This document shows positions 31,015 to 38,705 of a DNA stretch of 38,705 nucleotides, piece by piece (position 1 is the stretch's first letter; every line of letters starts with the position of its first letter). The translations under genes and the position numbers were made by a program. Origin of the DNA: Clostridiales bacterium (GTDB lineage Bacteria; Bacillota; Clostridia; Oscillospirales; Oscillospiraceae); the NCBI GenBank assembly GCA_022775085.1, contig JALFJQ010000032.1, forward strand, positions 1-38,705, in the 5' to 3' direction. Under the pieces are notes generated by a model. The model was not told the DNA's origin, ran no database searches, and saw only the letters and a list, made by a program, of their open reading frames with translations.

Positions 31015-31647
31015 TTAGTTCAGCCCGCCGGACAAAATGCCCAGCAGCGCCTGATCCGGTACAGCCCACCACCGGCCGTCCTGCTCGATCAGCTGGAAGG
31101 TGATCTGCGTAGTCACGGTTTTTGCATCCGCTATTGCCTGTGTCAGAGCCTGACCGCAGATCTCGTCCTTCAGCGTCTGAGGTACACCCCCGTTCTCATC
31201 CAGCAGTACGGCGGGGTCTTCCGCTGACTCCAGCTTCTGCTTCAAAAGCCCGGAGGCACGGCTTTCCAGCTGGGACAGGGTTCCCGCAATATCCATAGCA
31301 CTTACCTGTGCGGTCTGGTAAATGTTCGTTCCCTCGCCGCAGCAATACTCGTCCGTAGTTACGGTGATGCTGTCCCGGTAGGCATCCCACAGCTGCTTTC
31401 CCTCCGTCGTGGCAGGCTCCCGGTCAAGGCCCAGCCCGGGCTTTCCATAGAGATATTCCCCCACTTTGGAAAGGTCGCCGTCGTCCAGTGCTCTGAGTAC
31501 CGACTGGGCGCACGCATTTGCTTCCTGCGTCGGCTTCACAGCCTTTGCGGGTTTGCTCAGCGCCGCGAAACTCGTTACAATAGAGCCCGCCAGCAGGACA
31601 CTTCCCAGCGCGGCAAACAGGCCTGACACCAGTTTGGAAATCTTCAT
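31015..31647 (-). CDS. Secreted or membrane-anchored protein of unknown function, 210 aa
   Basis: A long hydrophobic N-terminus (about 8-30) with no lipobox acts as signal anchor. The rest is a soluble, Ala/Leu/Glu-rich helical domain with a late beta segment (VTTQITFQLIEQDGRWWAV), reminiscent of NTF2-like extracellular domains. GAGGTGG precedes the ATG. It is the first gene of the four-gene operon and has a good promoter. I do not recognise a specific family. Confidence 0.75.
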   Translation of the reverse strand: MKISKLVSGLFAALGSVLLAGSIVTSFAALSKPAKAVKPTQEANACAQSVLRALDDGDLSKVGEYLYGKPGLGLDREPATTEGKQLWDAYRDSITVTTDEYCCGEGTNIYQTAQVSAMDIAGTLSQLESRASGLLKQKLESAEDPAVLLDENGGVPQTLKDEICGQALTQAIADAKTVTTQITFQLIEQDGRWWAVPDQALLGILSGGLN

Positions 31648-31686
31648 TTCGCCACCTCTTTCTCTTCTCCGTTTTCAATAGACTCC

Positions 31687-31715
31687 ATTATATCAGCGCG
31701 TAGCGGAAATAACAA
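31687..31715 (-). promoter_or_regulatory. Promoter of the secreted/NAGPA/Lgt-like/kinase operon
   Basis: TTGTTA (31715-31710) and TATAAT (31692-31687) on the minus strand, 17-bp spacer. Confidence 0.75.
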
Positions 31716-31775
31716 CCGTTTTCTTCCCATTACCAACTTTATCTTTTCTCCCGGGAACTTTTCCCACAAACCGGA

Positions 31776-31804
31776 TTGCTTTTTCAGGGACTTCATGATA
31801 TTAT
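31776..31804 (+). promoter_or_regulatory. nagA promoter
   Basis: TTGCTT (31776-31781) and TATTAT (31799-31804), 17-bp spacer, 34 bp before the nagA start. Confidence 0.65.
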
Positions 31805-31838
31805 ATTTCTGCAAGAATACTGTGAAGGAGTTTTTCCT

Positions 31839-32966
31839 ATGTTTTATAAAAACGCGCGAATCTTCACTTCCGATTTTCAGTTTGCCAACGGTGCCTTTGA
31901 GGTCAGGGACGGTCGGTTCGGCGCGGTGCTGCCCGAGGCGGTTCCCGCCGATGCCATTGATCTGAAGGGTGCTACCGTCATCCCCGGTCTGGTGGATGTC
32001 CACAGCCACGGCAACTCCGGCGCGGACTTCTCCGACGGCGATTACGAGGGACTGAAAAAAATGGCAGCCTACTATGCTTCCTGCGGCGTGACCTCCTTTG
32101 CCCCCGCCTCCATGACGCTCCCCTACGACGTGCTGGAAAAGGCCTTCGCCACCGCAAAGCAGCTGAAGGCAGAAGCCCCCGCGGGCCACGCCCGGCTCAT
32201 GGGCATCCAGATGGAAGGCCCCTACTTTTCCTACAAGAAGCGGGGTGCCCAGAATCCCGACTACCTGAAGGAGCCGGATTTCGAGGGCTTCAAGGCCCTG
32301 TTTGAGGGTTGCGACGGCCTGGTGCGCATTGTGGACATCGCTCCCGAGCTGCCCGGCGCGGCGGAATTCGTGGAGAAGGCCAGCAAGCTGTGCACCGTGT
32401 CCATCGCCCACACCGATTCCGACTACGACCACGCCAAGGCCGCTGTGGATGCCGGCGTGACCCACCTGACCCACCTGTACAACGCCATGCCCGGTATCCA
32501 CCACCGGAACCCCGGCGTCATCCCCGCCGCTGTGGAAAACCCCAATGTGCAGGCGGAAATCATCTGCGACGGCTACCACATCCACCCCGCCTCCGTCCGG
32601 CTGGCCTTCACCATGTTCAAAAACCGCATGATTCTGGTCTCCGACTCCGGCCGCTGCGCCGGTCTGCCCGAAGGCAGCCAGTTTGAGTTGGGCGGACAGG
32701 ACGCCTGGCTCCGTGGGGGCGTTGCCCGTCTGGCTGACGGCACCATCGCCTGCTCCGCCGCCAACCTGTGGCAGTGCCTGAAAAACGTCCTCAGTTGGAA
32801 CATTCCCGAGGAGGAAGCCGTTCGTGCCGCGACCTACAACCCCGCCAAGGCTCTGGGCGTGCTGGATCAGATCGGTTCCATCGAAGAAGGCAAGCTGGCC
32901 GACTTCATCATCTGCACCTCCGACTACTCCGAAAAGCGGGTATTCATTGGCGGAGAAGAAATCTGA
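31839..32966 (+). CDS. nagA: N-acetylglucosamine-6-phosphate deacetylase
   Basis: A 375-aa amidohydrolase that removes acetate from GlcNAc-6-phosphate during amino-sugar use and wall recycling. Metal and substrate motifs are complete: GLVDVHSHGNSGADF, the metal-binding MEGPYFSYKKRGAQ, SIAHTDSDYDHA, THLTHLYNAMPGIHHR, CDGYHIHP and the catalytic Asp of VSDSGRCAG. GAAGGAG lies eight bases before ATG 31839; upstream ATG 31776 overlaps the promoter and is rejected. nagB is absent from the window. The phosphodiester glycosidase next door (divergent) could supply amino-sugar phosphates, but this is conjecture. Confidence 0.94.
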   Translation: MFYKNARIFTSDFQFANGAFEVRDGRFGAVLPEAVPADAIDLKGATVIPGLVDVHSHGNSGADFSDGDYEGLKKMAAYYASCGVTSFAPASMTLPYDVLEKAFATAKQLKAEAPAGHARLMGIQMEGPYFSYKKRGAQNPDYLKEPDFEGFKALFEGCDGLVRIVDIAPELPGAAEFVEKASKLCTVSIAHTDSDYDHAKAAVDAGVTHLTHLYNAMPGIHHRNPGVIPAAVENPNVQAEIICDGYHIHPASVRLAFTMFKNRMILVSDSGRCAGLPEGSQFELGGQDAWLRGGVARLADGTIACSAANLWQCLKNVLSWNIPEEEAVRAATYNPAKALGVLDQIGSIEEGKLADFIICTSDYSEKRVFIGGEEI

Positions 32967-32986
32967 TTCAGAGTGGAGTGTGCAGA

Positions 32987-33369
32987 GTGGAGAGTGCAGA
33001 TTTCGAAGAAGAACGTACAGCACGGTATAAGAGTAAACGCTTTGCCATTCGTGTCGTTCACCTGTATCAGTACCTGTGCAGAGAGAAAACGAGTACACTT
33101 TGTCAAAACAGTTCCTGCGCAGTGGAACCAGTATCGGAGCAAATCTGGCGGAAAGTGAATGCGCCATGAGCAAGAAGGATTTTCTTGCTAAAGTCTATAT
33201 AGCATTAAAAGAATGCAACGAAACACTATACTGGCTGGAACTGTTGTATGACACCGACTATCTTCACCCGGAAGAATGCAAATCCATGTACGCAGATTGT
33301 AAGGAACTGCAAAAAATTCTCTCAGCCACAACCAGAACGCTGCAAACTCAACTTGTCAACAAAAAATAA
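32987..33369 (+). pseudogene. Four-helix-bundle protein (S23/IVP type) with a frameshift
   Basis: One frame reads YKSKRFAIRVVHLYQYLCRE and ends its match at base 33088; the next frame then continues NEYTLSKQFLRSGTSIGANL through ECNETLYWLELLYDTDY to LVNKK. Together they make the whole four-helix-bundle family consensus. The shift falls in a run of four A (33086-33089) where five would restore the frame. No ATG is seen for the 5' part (GTG 32987 is possible). It could be a pseudogene, a sequencing error in a homopolymer, or real slippage. Family members include proteins encoded within 23S rRNA insertions and accessory proteins of retroelements. Confidence 0.75.
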
Positions 33370-33381
33370 TTGTCAGGAGAA

Positions 33382-33406
33382 AGAGTGGAGATTGTCTCTC
33401 CACTCT
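33382..33406. repeat. Inverted repeat flanking the four-helix-bundle gene
   Basis: AGAGTGGAGA (33382-33391) and TCTCCACTCT (33397-33406) form a perfect 10-bp hairpin, continued by CACTCTTCACTCTTCACTCT. On the other side of the gene, 32969-32999 repeats GAGTGGAG twice with GTGCAG. The gene is thus flanked by related AGAGTGGAG blocks in opposite orientation. Confidence 0.55.
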
Positions 33407-33440
33407 TCACTCTTCACTCTCCAAACTAAAGGAGAATCCT

Positions 33441-34823
33441 ATGTTCCAACGTTTCATCGGCGACAGGGCGTTTTACCGGCGTGTCCTTGGGATCGCCGTG
33501 CCCATTATCATCCAGAACGGCATTACCAACTTCGTTTCTTTGCTTGACAACATCATGGTCGGTCAGGTGGGCACCATTCCCATGAGCGGCGTGTCCATCG
33601 TCAATGGCCTGATTTTTGTCTTTAACCTGTGCATTTTCGGTGCCAGCTCCGGCGCCGGAATTTTTACTGCTCAGTTCCACGGCTCTGCCGACACCCAGGG
33701 CGTGCGCTACACCTTCCGGTTCAAGTTTCTGATCTGCCTGCTGCTCTCCTTGCTGGGCGGTGCGGTTTTTGCCCTGAAAGGGAGCACGCTGATTGGGCTG
33801 TATCTCACCGGCGAGGGCGATGCCGCCACGGCAGCGGGGGCACTGGACTATGGACTGAAATACCTGTCCATCATGCTCTGGGGCTTTCTGCCCTTCGCCA
33901 TTGCCAACGCCTACGCCAGCACGCTGAAAGAGTGCGGCAACACCTTTCTTCCCATGCTGGCGGGCATCGCCGCAGTGGTGGTGAACCTGTGCCTCAACTA
34001 CGTTCTGATTTTCGGCCACTTCGGTGCGCCGGAAATGGGCGTGGAGGGCGCGGCTCTTGCCACCGTCATTTCCCGGTATGTGGAGCTTGCTATCCTCGCG
34101 GGATGGGTGCACCTGAACCATAAGCGCAATCCCTTCATTGTGGGGGCCTACCGCAGCCTATACCTGCCGGGAACGCTGCTGAAAAGCATCATCATCAAGG
34201 GAATGCCCCTGCTTTTCAACGAGGCCCTCTGGTCCAGCGGCATGGCTTTTATGAATCAGTGCTACTCCACCTGCGGACTGGACGTGGTGCCCGCCATGAA
34301 CATTTCCAGCACCCTGTTCAATCTGGCCTCGGTGGTATTCCTGTCTCTGGGCAACGCCGTGGGCATCATCATGGGCCAGATGCTGGGCGCGGGCCGGACA
34401 GAGCTGGAAGTACGGGATTCCAATCGGAAGCTGCTGACCCTGTCCGTCAGCTCGGGAGCTTTTTTCGGCCTGCTCATGGCCTGTATTTCCGGGCTTTTCC
34501 CCCAGATCTACAACACCACCGATTCCGTGCGGCATCTGGCAGCCGCACTGATCTGCGTCAACGCCGTGTTCATGCCCTTTGATGCCTACGTCAACGCTAC
34601 CTACTTCACCCTCCGTTCCGGCGGTCAGACCTTTGTCACCGTCCTGTTTGACAGCTGCTTTACCTGGGTAGTCTGCGTGCCGGTGGCCTACTGTCTGAGC
34701 CGGTTTACCAATCTCTCCATCGTTCCTCTGTTCTCCATCTGCCTGTCTACCTACCTTATTAAGTGCGCCATCGGCGCGTTCATGCTGAAGCAGGGCAAAT
34801 GGATCCAGAATTTGACCGTATAA
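33441..34823 (+). CDS. MATE family exporter (3)
   Basis: A 460-aa, 12-helix MATE antiporter. VLGIAVPIIIQNGITNFVSLLDNIMVGQ starts the first bundle, FGASSGAGIFTAQFHG and GNAVGIIMGQMLGAG are typical loop motifs. It belongs to the branch with a long, Cys-containing second bundle. AAAGGAG precedes the ATG. It ends at a terminator shared with the convergent arg operon. Substrate unknown. Confidence 0.92.
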   Translation: MFQRFIGDRAFYRRVLGIAVPIIIQNGITNFVSLLDNIMVGQVGTIPMSGVSIVNGLIFVFNLCIFGASSGAGIFTAQFHGSADTQGVRYTFRFKFLICLLLSLLGGAVFALKGSTLIGLYLTGEGDAATAAGALDYGLKYLSIMLWGFLPFAIANAYASTLKECGNTFLPMLAGIAAVVVNLCLNYVLIFGHFGAPEMGVEGAALATVISRYVELAILAGWVHLNHKRNPFIVGAYRSLYLPGTLLKSIIIKGMPLLFNEALWSSGMAFMNQCYSTCGLDVVPAMNISSTLFNLASVVFLSLGNAVGIIMGQMLGAGRTELEVRDSNRKLLTLSVSSGAFFGLLMACISGLFPQIYNTTDSVRHLAAALICVNAVFMPFDAYVNATYFTLRSGGQTFVTVLFDSCFTWVVCVPVAYCLSRFTNLSIVPLFSICLSTYLIKCAIGAFMLKQGKWIQNLTV

Positions 34824-34831
34824 CGCAAAAC

Positions 34832-34855
34832 GGGCTGTCCCGATTGGGACAGCCC
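34832..34855. terminator. Bidirectional terminator between MATE (3) and argF
   Basis: Perfect 10-bp stem GGGCTGTCCC / GGGACAGCCC with loop GATT. ATATTTTA follows on the plus strand and GTTTTGCG on the minus strand, serving both convergent genes. Confidence 0.85.
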
Positions 34856-34860
34856 ATATT

Positions 34861-35847
34861 TTATGCCAGCGTCGCCGCCATGACGGCCTTGATGGTGTGC
34901 ATCCGGTTCTCTGCCTCGTCAAAGACGATAGAGCGGTCGGATTCGAACACCTCGTCAGTAACCTCCATGCAGTCGATGCCGAATTTGTCGTAGATTTCCC
35001 TGCCGATGGTGGTGTTCAGGTCATGGAAGGCCGGCAGACAGTGCATGAAGCGGCACTGATCTCCAGCGGCGTTCATCAGTTCCATAGTCACCCGGTAGGG
35101 GGACAGGGCATCGATACGCTCCCGCCAGACACTGTCCGGCTCGCCCATGGACACCCACACGTCGGTGTAGATCACGTCTGCGCCCTTGACGGCGGTCATA
35201 GGGTCGGTAATCAGATCGATGGTCGCGCCGGTCTGGGCAGCAATTTCCTTGCAGGTGCGCACAAGCTCAGCGCTGGGGAAGTAGCTCTCCGGGGCACAGG
35301 CCACGAAGTGCATCCCCATCTTGGCGCAGCCCACCATGAGGGAGTTGCCCATATTATATCGGGCATCGCCCATGTATGCCAGTTTTTTCCCCTTGAGACC
35401 CCCAAAATGTTCCTGAATAGTCAGAAAATCCGCCAAAATCTGGGTGGGGTGGAACTCGTTGGTCAGGCCGTTCCATACGGGGACCCCGGAAAATTTCGCC
35501 AGATCCTCCACGATGGTCTGCTCGAAGCCACGGTACTCGATGCCGTCGAACATCCTGCCCAGCACCCGGGCAGTGTCGGCGATGGACTCCTTCTTGCCCA
35601 TCTGAGAGCCGGAGGAGCCGATATAGGTCACGCCCATGCCCAGATCGTGGCCCGCCACTTCAAAGGAACAGCGGGTACGGGTGGAGTCCTTGGCAAACAG
35701 CAGGACGATGTTTTTTCCTTCACACAGCCGGTGGGGCACACCGGCCTTTTTTTCTGCCTTGAATTTTGCCGCCAGCGTCAGCAGTTCCCCGATCTCCTCC
35801 GGAGTCAGATCCAGCAGCTTAAGAAAGCTCTTCCCCTTCAGATTCAT
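34861..35847 (-). CDS. argF: Ornithine carbamoyltransferase
   Basis: A 328-aa enzyme joining carbamoyl phosphate to ornithine to give citrulline. The carbamoyl-phosphate loop STRTR (55-59), HPTQ (133-136), the ornithine segment DVWVSMGE (229-236) and HCLPAFHD (269-276) are complete. It is last in argJ-argB-argD-argF and overlaps argD by 4 bp (ATGA). The biosynthetic context favours argF over catabolic arcB. Confidence 0.96.
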   Translation of the reverse strand: MNLKGKSFLKLLDLTPEEIGELLTLAAKFKAEKKAGVPHRLCEGKNIVLLFAKDSTRTRCSFEVAGHDLGMGVTYIGSSGSQMGKKESIADTARVLGRMFDGIEYRGFEQTIVEDLAKFSGVPVWNGLTNEFHPTQILADFLTIQEHFGGLKGKKLAYMGDARYNMGNSLMVGCAKMGMHFVACAPESYFPSAELVRTCKEIAAQTGATIDLITDPMTAVKGADVIYTDVWVSMGEPDSVWRERIDALSPYRVTMELMNAAGDQCRFMHCLPAFHDLNTTIGREIYDKFGIDCMEVTDEVFESDRSIVFDEAENRMHTIKAVMAATLA

Positions 35848-37022
35848 ACCTTTCCTCCCAGTTCCTTCGCCGCCGCGTTCAGCGTTTCCACGGCGTATGT
35901 CAGATCCTCCATAGGGATGTTCAGCGCGGGCAGCAGACGAACCTTATCCTTGGCCGTCAGGCACAGCACGCCCCTGTCCATGCACAGTTTCACTACCTCG
36001 GCGGCGGGAGCCACAGTTTTCACGCCGATCATCAGGCCCAGCCCGGTGACGGATTCCACGCCGGGAGCACCTTGCAGGCTTGAGAAGATATACTCGCTTC
36101 TCTCCTTCACGCCCTTCAGAAAACCCTCCGTCAGCCGCTCCACCACGCTGACAGCCCCGGCACAGCACACAGGGTTGCCGCCGTAGGTGGAGCCGTGGTC
36201 ACCAAAGCCAAGAACATTCTGCACCTTTTCGCCCAGCATTGTCGCGCCGATGGGCAGACCGCCGCCAAGGCCCTTGGCGGTGGAGACGATGTCGGGCTGG
36301 ATGGGGTAATTCATGTAACTGTAGAGCTTGCCGGAGCGGCCGTTGCCGGTCTGCACCTCGTCGATCATGAAGGGAATGTCGTTTTCGTGGGCAATTTCAT
36401 TTGCCGCCACAAGGAAGTCCTCAGTTAGGGGAAGCACACCGCCCTCGCCCTGAACGACTTCCATCAGAATACCGGCGACCTTGTTTTCCGCCACACACTT
36501 CTTCAGGGCATCAATGTCGTTTGCAGGCACATGGACAAAGCCGGGGGTCAGTGGCTGGAACAGCTCATGGAAGTGGTCCTGTCCCGTTGCCGCCAAGGTG
36601 GTCAGCGTGCGCCCGTGGAAGCTGTTCACCAGCGTTACGATGGTATAGCAGTCGGCGCCCTTTTTCCCGGCGGAATACTTTCTCGCCACTTTAATGGCGC
36701 ATTCGTTGGCTTCCGCACCGGAATTGGAGAAGAATACTTTCTTCATCCCGGTTTTTTCACACAGGAGCTTTGCAAGAACCGCGCAAGGCTCGGTGTAGTA
36801 GAGGTTGGAGGTGTGCTGCACCTTGCCCAACTGGGCGGTGACTGCCGCCATCCAAGCATCGTCTGCGAAGCCGAAGGCGGTGACACCGATGCCGGAGCCC
36901 ATGTCCACATAGCTTTTTCCGTTTGCGTCCACCACGCGGCTGCCCTTGCCGGAGACGATCTCCACCGGGAAACGCTTGTAGGTGCCCGCCACATATTCCT
37001 GATCCATTGCAGTAATGCTCAT
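35844..37022 (-). CDS. argD: Acetylornithine aminotransferase
   Basis: A 392-aa PLP enzyme making N-acetylornithine from the semialdehyde. Class-III aminotransferase motifs are present: [16 protein letters not shown] (101-116), the acid [11 protein letters not shown] (221-231) and the PLP lysine in [14 protein letters not shown] (K250). The gene starts 3 bp after argB stops and overlaps argF by 4 bp, so it is tightly coupled in the arginine operon. Related enzymes act on lysine precursors, but the context supports arginine. Confidence 0.96.
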   Translation of the reverse strand: MSITAMDQEYVAGTYKRFPVEIVSGKGSRVVDANGKSYVDMGSGIGVTAFGFADDAWMAAVTAQLGKVQHTSNLYYTEPCAVLAKLLCEKTGMKKVFFSNSGAEANECAIKVARKYSAGKKGADCYTIVTLVNSFHGRTLTTLAATGQDHFHELFQPLTPGFVHVPANDIDALKKCVAENKVAGILMEVVQGEGGVLPLTEDFLVAANEIAHENDIPFMIDEVQTGNGRSGKLYSYMNYPIQPDIVSTAKGLGGGLPIGATMLGEKVQNVLGFGDHGSTYGGNPVCCAGAVSVVERLTEGFLKGVKERSEYIFSSLQGAPGVESVTGLGLMIGVKTVAPAAEVVKLCMDRGVLCLTAKDKVRLLPALNIPMEDLTYAVETLNAAAKELGGKV

Positions 37023-37024
37023 AT

Positions 37025-37888
37025 TCAGTCTCCCATCACCATGGTGCCCGCGCCTTCGTCGGTAAGAAGCTCCATCAGAATGGAGTGGGGCACCCGTCCG
37101 TCCATAATTACAACGTGTTTCACGCCCTTGCCAATGGCCTCGATGCAGCAGTCCACCTTGGGAATCATGCCGCCGGAGATCACGCCCTCATCAAAGAGCT
37201 TTTTCGCTTCCTTCACCGTCAGGGCAGGAATCAGAGTGCTGGGGTCATCCTTGTCCCGCAGGATTCCCGCGATGTCTGTCATCATAATCAAACGCTCCGC
37301 GTTCAGCGCCCCGGCGATGTAGGCGGCGGCGGTATCACCGTTGATGTTGTAGGTATTGCCCTGCCGGTCGCTGGCAATGGTAGAGATCACGGGGATGTAG
37401 TTCTTTTCCAGCAGATCCATGATGGGCTGGGTGCGGATGCGGGTGATTTTGCCCACATAGCCCAGGGTCTCGTCCTTCATGGTGGCCTCAATGATGCCGC
37501 CGTCGATGCCGGAAAGGCCCACGGCGTGGCCGCCCTTCATTTGCAGGAGGTTCACCAATGTCTTGTTGACCTTACCCGCCAGCACCATCTGCACAATGTC
37601 CACGGTTTCCTTATCCGTGACCCGCAGGCCGTTCACAAACTGGGCCTGCTTACCAAGGCGCTTCATGGTCTCGCTGATCTCCGGGCCGCCGCCGTGGACC
37701 AGCACCACCTTCACGCCGATGAGCCACAGCAGGGCGACGTCCTCCATCACCTGCTGCTTGAGCTGCTCGTTGACCATAGCGTTGCCGCCATACTTGATGA
37801 CCACAATTTTCCCACTGTACTTTTTAATATAGGGCAGAGCCTGCGTCAGCACCTCGGCCCGCTCCATGTTGGTCAATTCGTTCTCCAT
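37025..37888 (-). CDS. argB: Acetylglutamate kinase
   Basis: A 287-aa amino-acid kinase phosphorylating N-acetylglutamate. KYGGNAM (K32), VHGGGPEI (64-71), DGGIIEATMKDETLG and the ATP-side MMTDIAGILRDKDDP are typical; the basic N-terminal helix (MENELTNMERAEVLTQALPYI) is the form linked with arginine feedback inhibition in other kinases. ATG 37888 is preferred; an in-frame GTG at 37897 and ATG at 37867 are alternatives. It is the second gene of the arg operon, 3 bp before argD. Confidence 0.95.
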   Translation of the reverse strand: MENELTNMERAEVLTQALPYIKKYSGKIVVIKYGGNAMVNEQLKQQVMEDVALLWLIGVKVVLVHGGGPEISETMKRLGKQAQFVNGLRVTDKETVDIVQMVLAGKVNKTLVNLLQMKGGHAVGLSGIDGGIIEATMKDETLGYVGKITRIRTQPIMDLLEKNYIPVISTIASDRQGNTYNINGDTAAAYIAGALNAERLIMMTDIAGILRDKDDPSTLIPALTVKEAKKLFDEGVISGGMIPKVDCCIEAIGKGVKHVVIMDGRVPHSILMELLTDEGAGTMVMGD

Positions 37889-37922
37889 ATCTTTCACTCA
37901 CTCTAATCCTTTTTGACGTGGA

Positions 37923-37959
37923 AACGATACCGGGCAAATAGCATCGGGTAACGAATACC
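37923..37959 (-). repeat. Short dispersed repeat, copy 3, between argJ and argB
   Basis: On the minus strand GGTATTCGTTACCCGAT then CCGGTATCGTTTC, related to 2273-2308 and 24398-24436. The 112-bp argJ-argB gap holds no gene; no terminator is seen, so transcription can pass through. Confidence 0.45.
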
Positions 37960-38000
37960 GGCATCCCGGTTCGCACTTGCTGCGGGCCATGCCCGCCCGC

Positions 38001-38705
38001 TCAGGTACGATAATCTCCGTTGATCTTGACGTAGTCGTAGGTCAGGTCACAGCCCCAGGCTGTGGATGCGGCACTACCGCTGTTCAGCTCCACCAGAATT
38101 TCGATTTCCTTTTCCAGCAGGACTTTTTTCGCGATTTCCTCGGAGAAATCAAGTCCCGCACCGTTCTTGCAGACCTCAACCGTGCCCGCCGCGCTGCGGA
38201 AAGCCACGTCCACCTTGTTCACATCCACATTGGCGCCGCTATAGCCGATGGCGCACAGCACCCGGCCCCAGTTGGCGTCCGCGCCGAACATGGCGGCCTT
38301 CAGCAGGCTGGAGCAGATGACGCTCTTGGCAACGGTCTTTGCGGTGGGCAGATCAGCCGCGCCGGTGACCTTGCATTCCAGCAGCTTCGTCGCGCCCTCG
38401 CCGTCTCCCGCAATCTTCCGGCACAGGGCAATGGTCACGGAATTCAGCGCCTGCATGAAGACGGTGAAGTCCTCACCCTCAGCATCCACCACCGGGTTGC
38501 CCGCAAGGCCGTTGGCCAGCACGGTAACCATATCGTTGGTGGAGGTGTCGCCGTCGATGGACAGCATATTGAAGGTGTTCGCGATGTCCCCGGACAGGGC
38601 CTTTGGGAGCATTTTAGGAGAAATGGCCGCATCGGTGGTCAGGAACACCAGCATAGTGGCCATGTTGGGATGAATCATGCCGCTGCCCTTGGCGATGCCG
38701 CCCAG
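38001..38705 (-). CDS. argJ: Ornithine acetyltransferase / N-acetylglutamate synthase, C-terminal part
   Basis: The gene runs out of the window, leaving about 235 codons. At the edge is GGIAKGSGMIHPNMATML, the self-cleavage site: the Thr of the ATM motif becomes the nucleophile of the beta chain, so essentially the whole beta subunit is here. DTSTNDMV, FGADANWGR and the WGCDLTYDYVKINGDYRT end match the family. ArgJ recycles the acetyl group from acetylornithine to glutamate. It leads the visible operon; argC may lie upstream, outside the window. Confidence 0.95.
   Translation of the reverse strand: MGGIAKGSGMIHPNMATMLVFLTTDAAISPKMLPKALSGDIANTFNMLSIDGDTSTNDMVTVLANGLAGNPVVDAEGEDFTVFMQALNSVTIALCRKIAGDGEGATKLLECKVTGAADLPTAKTVAKSVICSSLLKAAMFGADANWGRVLCAIGYSGANVDVNKVDVAFRSAAGTVEVCKNGAGLDFSEEIAKKVLLEKEIEILVELNSGSAASTAWGCDLTYDYVKINGDYRT

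Noticed and set aside
31644..33173. 509-codon minus-strand frame opposite nagA
   Set aside because: Shadow of nagA; it also runs through the promoters at 31687-31804.
3387..34823. Three MATE genes as recent duplicates
   Set aside because: The three proteins differ strongly in their conserved loops and N-termini and appear to belong to different branches.
37889..38000. Arginine-operon attenuator or operator in the argJ-argB gap
   Set aside because: Only the dispersed repeat is seen; there is no terminator, and the operon start lies outside the window, where control signals would be expected.

Overview
The window looks like a chromosomal stretch of a fairly GC-rich Gram-positive Clostridia member, most likely an Oscillospirales-type gut bacterium. 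This is an inference from strong GGAGG ribosome sites, lipoboxes, sigma-A-like promoters, family content and many short palindromic intergenic repeats; there is no rRNA or other marker gene to confirm it. I saw no tRNA, rRNA or CRISPR array.

Layout. 1-530: the 3' end of a large serine recombinase, probably the edge of an integrated element. 0.7-3.2 kb: a leucine-rich-repeat lipoprotein and a phosphoribosyltransferase. 3.4-7.9 kb: a MATE exporter divergent from a four-gene run (Rrf2 regulator, flavodoxin/ferredoxin fusion, patatin lipase, DegV/FakB-like fatty-acid binder). 8.1-11.0 kb: a CsoR-controlled copper operon whose ATPase carries a C-terminal CopZ-like domain with its own ribosome site. 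11.4-13.8 kb: an arsenic operon (arsR, arsP-like permease, Cys-rich thioredoxin-like protein, arsC) ending in a 3' remnant of an ACR3 arsenite pump. 13.9-18.5 kb, minus strand: an ABC transporter with its MerR regulator, then hydrolase, lipoprotein and flavoprotein genes.

19.1-21.6 kb, minus strand: an isolated phage tail-fibre/endolysin/holin cassette. 21.9-24.2 kb: an amidohydrolase and a second MATE exporter. 24.2-24.7 kb: a nested palindromic repeat region. 24.8-27.8 kb: a small P-loop protein, then pgi and ROK glucokinase, divergently arranged. 28.2-31.6 kb, minus strand: a tightly overlapping four-gene operon (secreted protein, membrane-anchored phosphodiester glycosidase, Lgt-like membrane protein, mini-kinase), which is the best candidate here for an undescribed system. 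31.8-34.8 kb: nagA, a frameshifted four-helix-bundle gene between short repeats, and a third MATE exporter. 34.9-38.7 kb, minus strand: arginine biosynthesis argJ-argB-argD-argF, with argJ cut by the window end.

Several regulatory circuits can be read directly: two CsoR-type operators on the copper promoter, a palindrome beside the arsR promoter, and a MerR-type promoter (20-bp spacer filled by a perfect 16-bp palindrome) in front of the ABC operon. At least six kinds of dispersed palindromic repeats sit between genes; three of these kinds occur more than once in this window.
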